In this document: one piece after another, positions 32,259 through 34,081 of the stretch
Position numbering within the stretch: position 1 is the stretch's first letter
Layout of the letters: each line of letters starts with the position of its first letter
NCBI GenBank assembly: GCA_017429345.1
Contig: JAFRPB010000195.1
Location: 1-34,081 of the forward strand
DNA from: Clostridia bacterium
GTDB lineage: Bacteria; Bacillota; Clostridia; Oscillospirales; Acutalibacteraceae
DNA: 34,081 nt
Reading direction: 5' to 3'
Notes under the pieces: model-generated
Told to the model about the DNA's origin: nothing
Databases searched by the model: none
What the model saw: the letters and a program-made list of their open reading frames with translations, nothing else
Translations under genes and position numbers: made by a program

Positions 32259-33500
32259 TCAGATTCCGACCCACCATCCGCGACCATCTCGATAGCCGTA
32301 TTTCAGCATAAAGGCCTCCAACTGTTTCACAAGACCGGAATTATTCTGTCGTTCCGCAAAAAGACCTTCATTCACAGCACAGGCAATAACTCGTTCCTCG
32401 AGATCATCCATCAGTGTTTCCCACGCATCAGCAACATTGCAGGCTTTCTTATATTCCTCCGTCCCTTCTTCAAAGTCGTAAACGTCGTCTTCGATCCACC
32501 AGAACTTATTATAGACGGCGGCATATACATCGACCAGTTCCTGCGTCGTTTTAATGCTCTCGGCAATCAGACGCATTTCTTCTAATGACTTATCCGGAAG
32601 CGGATCGCCGCCCATGATCACAGTGTCTTCCTCAAAAAAGTCTTCAACCGGGATCCTGGTAGGGTTCTGCAGCGCCTCGATGGTGTTATTCCAGAGAATC
32701 AAAGGATTCACACCGACAAACCCGCTCTCCTGCGCATCGTTGACCTCAATGATGATCCACTCGCCTGACGCTGTTTTTGCGACGTCGATCGCCGGAAAAG
32801 AAACGCCGAGTTTTTCGGCTGCCCAGTCTGTCAGTCTGAGGACTTCAGGCAATTCGTTTTCCGGAAGAGCGTATCGTTTTCCAATATTCCAGTACGGTCC
32901 GTACGCCATACATTTTCCTTCAAAATAGAAAAAGCGGAACTCGTAGCTGATCGGGACCATATCCGGGAATGACACGGGATCGATCGTCTTCAACGGTATA
33001 TATTCTCTTACGGCAGCTTTCTGCCAAGAAAGAACCGCGTCCCGTTTCCACTCTTCCCGAAGCGAAAGATATTGTTCTTCATTTTCAATAATACTCTGCG
33101 CCCGTTTGTGCCTGTTCGTCTGACGATTCCCCTTTATGAAGACGGGAAATGAGAAGTCTTTGCGGATCTCCTCCACGTCCGGCAGCTCGTCGTATATTTT
33201 GGTAAACGGGGTTTTGTCTTTCAAGACCGGATACCATTTTTCTATCGTACTGCATCTGAGATGTTCCGCTTCATGAACGAAAAGCCGCAGCCCCGATTTT
33301 TCCAGCGCCGATTCAATCGCCGCATAATCTTCAATGGCGCCTATATGCAGAAGCACCGGAGCGTCAGTTTCGAAAACGACCGATCTGCATTCAAAATGAT
33401 CCCTGAAATTGAAGTCATAGGCGTCATTTCCCGTATTCCGCAGTAAGACCGCGATATTTCCGATCGTAAAGAAATCATCGCTGATTTTTCTGATATCCAT
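32259..33500 (-). CDS. ATP-grasp protein of the R2K type
   Basis: Protein of 413 residues. Residues about 100-280 are a compact ATP-grasp domain: VFIKGNRQTNRH with Lys123, VREYIPLKTID, PISYEFRFFYFEGKCMAYGP and the metal-binding SGEWIIIEVNDAQESGF (Glu252, Asn254). This matches the R2K clade (RNA ligase- and RimK-like ATP-grasp proteins seen in phages and accessory loci). Residues about 290-413 are an extra helical region with VYAAVYNKFWWIEDDVYDF and a basic GYRDGRGWWVGI end. It could ligate a peptide or modify a protein. The start at 33500 (MDIRKIS) is chosen over a longer basic extension; the RBS is at a long distance. The four-helix-bundle gene is 23 bases upstream, so the pair is probably one operon. 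Confidence 0.8.
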   Translation of the reverse strand: MDIRKISDDFFTIGNIAVLLRNTGNDAYDFNFRDHFECRSVVFETDAPVLLHIGAIEDYAAIESALEKSGLRLFVHEAEHLRCSTIEKWYPVLKDKTPFTKIYDELPDVEEIRKDFSFPVFIKGNRQTNRHKRAQSIIENEEQYLSLREEWKRDAVLSWQKAAVREYIPLKTIDPVSFPDMVPISYEFRFFYFEGKCMAYGPYWNIGKRYALPENELPEVLRLTDWAAEKLGVSFPAIDVAKTASGEWIIIEVNDAQESGFVGVNPLILWNNTIEALQNPTRIPVEDFFEEDTVIMGGDPLPDKSLEEMRLIAESIKTTQELVDVYAAVYNKFWWIEDDVYDFEEGTEEYKKACNVADAWETLMDDLEERVIACAVNEGLFAERQNNSGLVKQLEAFMLKYGYRDGRGWWVGI

Positions 33501-33523
33501 AATCTTTAAAATCCTGCTCCTTT

Positions 33524-33880
33524 TCAAGTCGATCGATTTTCTTTGGCGGTGCGGCAGGAGGCTATCAGAAGCCTGCGGATGTTTCCGCATAGTTTTTCGG
33601 TGTTCCTGTAACTGACTTCATCGATCCTTTTGGGTTCAAACATCAGTTTCAGCCAATAGCTTGTTTCATTCGTCTCTTTTAACGCAATCTCAAGCTTTGC
33701 AATAAAGTCTTTTTTGCTGTGCGCATATTGTGCTTCGTGGATATTCGCGCCAACCGACGTACCTGCCCGCGCAAGCTGATCGGTCATGTAAGAACTTTTC
33801 GGCGCAGAAACGCCGTCTATCAGGTTAACGATCGCAACGGCAAATTCAAAAGACAGATCAAGAAGTCTGTAGTCGGACAT
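33524..33880 (-). CDS. four-helix bundle protein (S23-like)
   Basis: Protein of 118 residues. MTDQLARAGTSVGANIHEAQ and SKKDFIAKLEIALKETNETS followed by YWLKLM are the signatures of the four-helix-bundle/S23 family, first described from intervening sequences in 23S rRNA genes and also found beside retroelements. Role unknown; nucleic-acid binding through the basic pentamer surface has been proposed for relatives. The ATG at 33880 with GGGGTG seven bases upstream is chosen; the longer frame runs through the promoter and hairpin array and cannot be coding. Transcribed from the promoter at 33900-33928, with the ATP-grasp gene downstream. Confidence 0.9.
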   Translation of the reverse strand: MSDYRLLDLSFEFAVAIVNLIDGVSAPKSSYMTDQLARAGTSVGANIHEAQYAHSKKDFIAKLEIALKETNETSYWLKLMFEPKRIDEVSYRNTEKLCGNIRRLLIASCRTAKENRST

Positions 33881-33899
33881 GATTATCACCCCGACAATT

Positions 33900-33928
33900 A
33901 TTATAGAATATGGGAAAGTTCCTGTCAA
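33900..33928 (-). promoter_or_regulatory. strong promoter of the S23-like/ATP-grasp pair
   Basis: Leftward TTGACA (33923-33928) and TATAAT (33900-33905) with a 17-base spacer and a TATTC extension, only about 20 bases before the start codon at 33880. It matches the consensus at all twelve positions. The ATGATAT array begins exactly at its -35 end. Confidence 0.8.
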
Positions 33929-34000
33929 TGATATATCGCTGCACGATATGATATACGGCCTTGCCGTATGATATATTGCTCCTTCGCCGCAATATGATAT
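33928..34000. repeat. ATGATAT array with palindromic spacers
   Basis: ATGATAT occurs at 33928, 33948, 33968 and 33994. The three segments between copies are 13, 13 and 19 bases, all different and all able to fold on themselves: ATCG-ctgca-CGAT, ACGGC-ctt-GCCGT and ATTGC-tccttcgcc-GCAAT. This is too ordered for chance and is not a CRISPR array. It lies upstream of the S23-like promoter. Confidence 0.85.
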
Positions 34001-34002
34001 AA

Positions 34003-34020
34003 GGGGCTGTTGCATTAAGC
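34003..34020. other. possible insertion-sequence end
   Basis: GGGGCTGTTGCATTAAGC abuts the last ATGATAT unit and is followed by a leftward terminator. GGGGCTGTTGCA-like sequences are seen at the tips of several transposon families, so an insertion sequence could extend beyond the window. The second end is not visible and no transposase is seen. Confidence 0.35.
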
Positions 34021-34021
34021 C

Positions 34022-34064
34022 AAAAAAAAACACGACCGAGTAGCCCGAAAGGGTTGCTCGGTCG
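34022..34064 (-). terminator. intrinsic terminator of a gene right of the window
   Basis: CGACCGAG (34033-34040) and CTCGGTCG (34057-34064) pair, extended by six more pairs (two of them wobble) to a GAAA loop. On the minus strand the stem is followed by TG and nine T. It ends a leftward gene lying beyond the right edge. Confidence 0.85.
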
Positions 34065-34081
34065 CGACTTTCATAGTATAA

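Noticed and set aside
33928-34000. CRISPR array
   Set aside because: The repeat word is only 7 bases, the spacers are 13-19 bases and palindromic, and no cas genes are present.
33881-34033. N-terminal extension of the four-helix-bundle protein
   Set aside because: It would translate the promoter, hairpin array and putative insertion-sequence end.

Overview
The window looks like chromosome of an uncultured Gram-positive anaerobe of the class Clostridia, probably a gut Oscillospirales or Christensenellales relative. The grounds are GC-rich coding DNA with AT-rich intergenic regions, strong AGGAGG-type ribosome binding sites, some GTG and TTG starts, a clostripain-family protease, a rubredoxin domain, a ferritin-like protein, many signal-peptide proteins and a degraded surface protein with a tail I associate with Clostridia. 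The taxonomy is inference. I saw no rRNA, tRNA or complete mobile element. Nearly all genes lie on the minus strand; only three (8641, 9271 and 18352) are on plus.

Region by region. 1-8441 (minus): a GH116 glucosidase-like enzyme, an XRE regulator, a secreted DUF4838 protein, a two-domain lipoprotein and an MFS transporter, which together read as a glycan scavenging set. 8641-11739 (plus): a small secreted protein and a membrane-anchored clostripain-family peptidase. 11821-14376 (minus): an MBOAT O-acyltransferase and its SGNH-like partner, a surface glycan acylation pair. 14505-19410: a beta-helix glycosidase (GH28/GH49-like) and a GH66 dextranase-like protein (minus), with a uroporphyrinogen-decarboxylase-like protein divergent from GH66 (plus). 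19423-24816 (minus): a PAP2-GNAT fusion, a membrane-bound XRE regulator, an HSL-type esterase, a nucleotidyltransferase, a P-loop kinase-like protein and a PrsW-type protease. 24935-27660 (minus): a GH-A/DUF4832-type glycosidase, a DUF3885 protein and a lectin-like beta-sandwich protein. 27944-30333 (minus): a metallo-beta-lactamase-rubredoxin fusion, a tiny winged-helix protein, a ferritin-like protein and a TetR regulator, which suggests an iron or oxidative-stress cluster. 30260-32180 is scarred: a truncated exonuclease/endonuclease/phosphatase gene and the 3' remnant of a large surface protein, each behind a copy of the same promoter and leader, with a GNAT gene between. 32259-33880 (minus): an R2K-type ATP-grasp protein behind a four-helix-bundle (S23-like) protein.

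The most interesting structure is non-coding. (1) Next to one promoter, a 7-bp ATGATAT word occurs four times, separated by three different perfectly self-complementary spacers (33928-34000); a one-unit relative sits next to a near-identical promoter at 27799-27852. (2) Four leftward promoters have TTGACA-17-TATAAT with a TATTC extension. (3) A shared operator-like sequence covers the -35 box of both the GH66 gene and the lectin-like gene 9.5 kb away, which suggests co-regulation. (4) Tandem heptamer repeats occur in two intergenic regions. (5) A hairpin terminator and a GGGGCTGTTGCA-type sequence at the right edge may mark the end of an insertion sequence lying outside the window.
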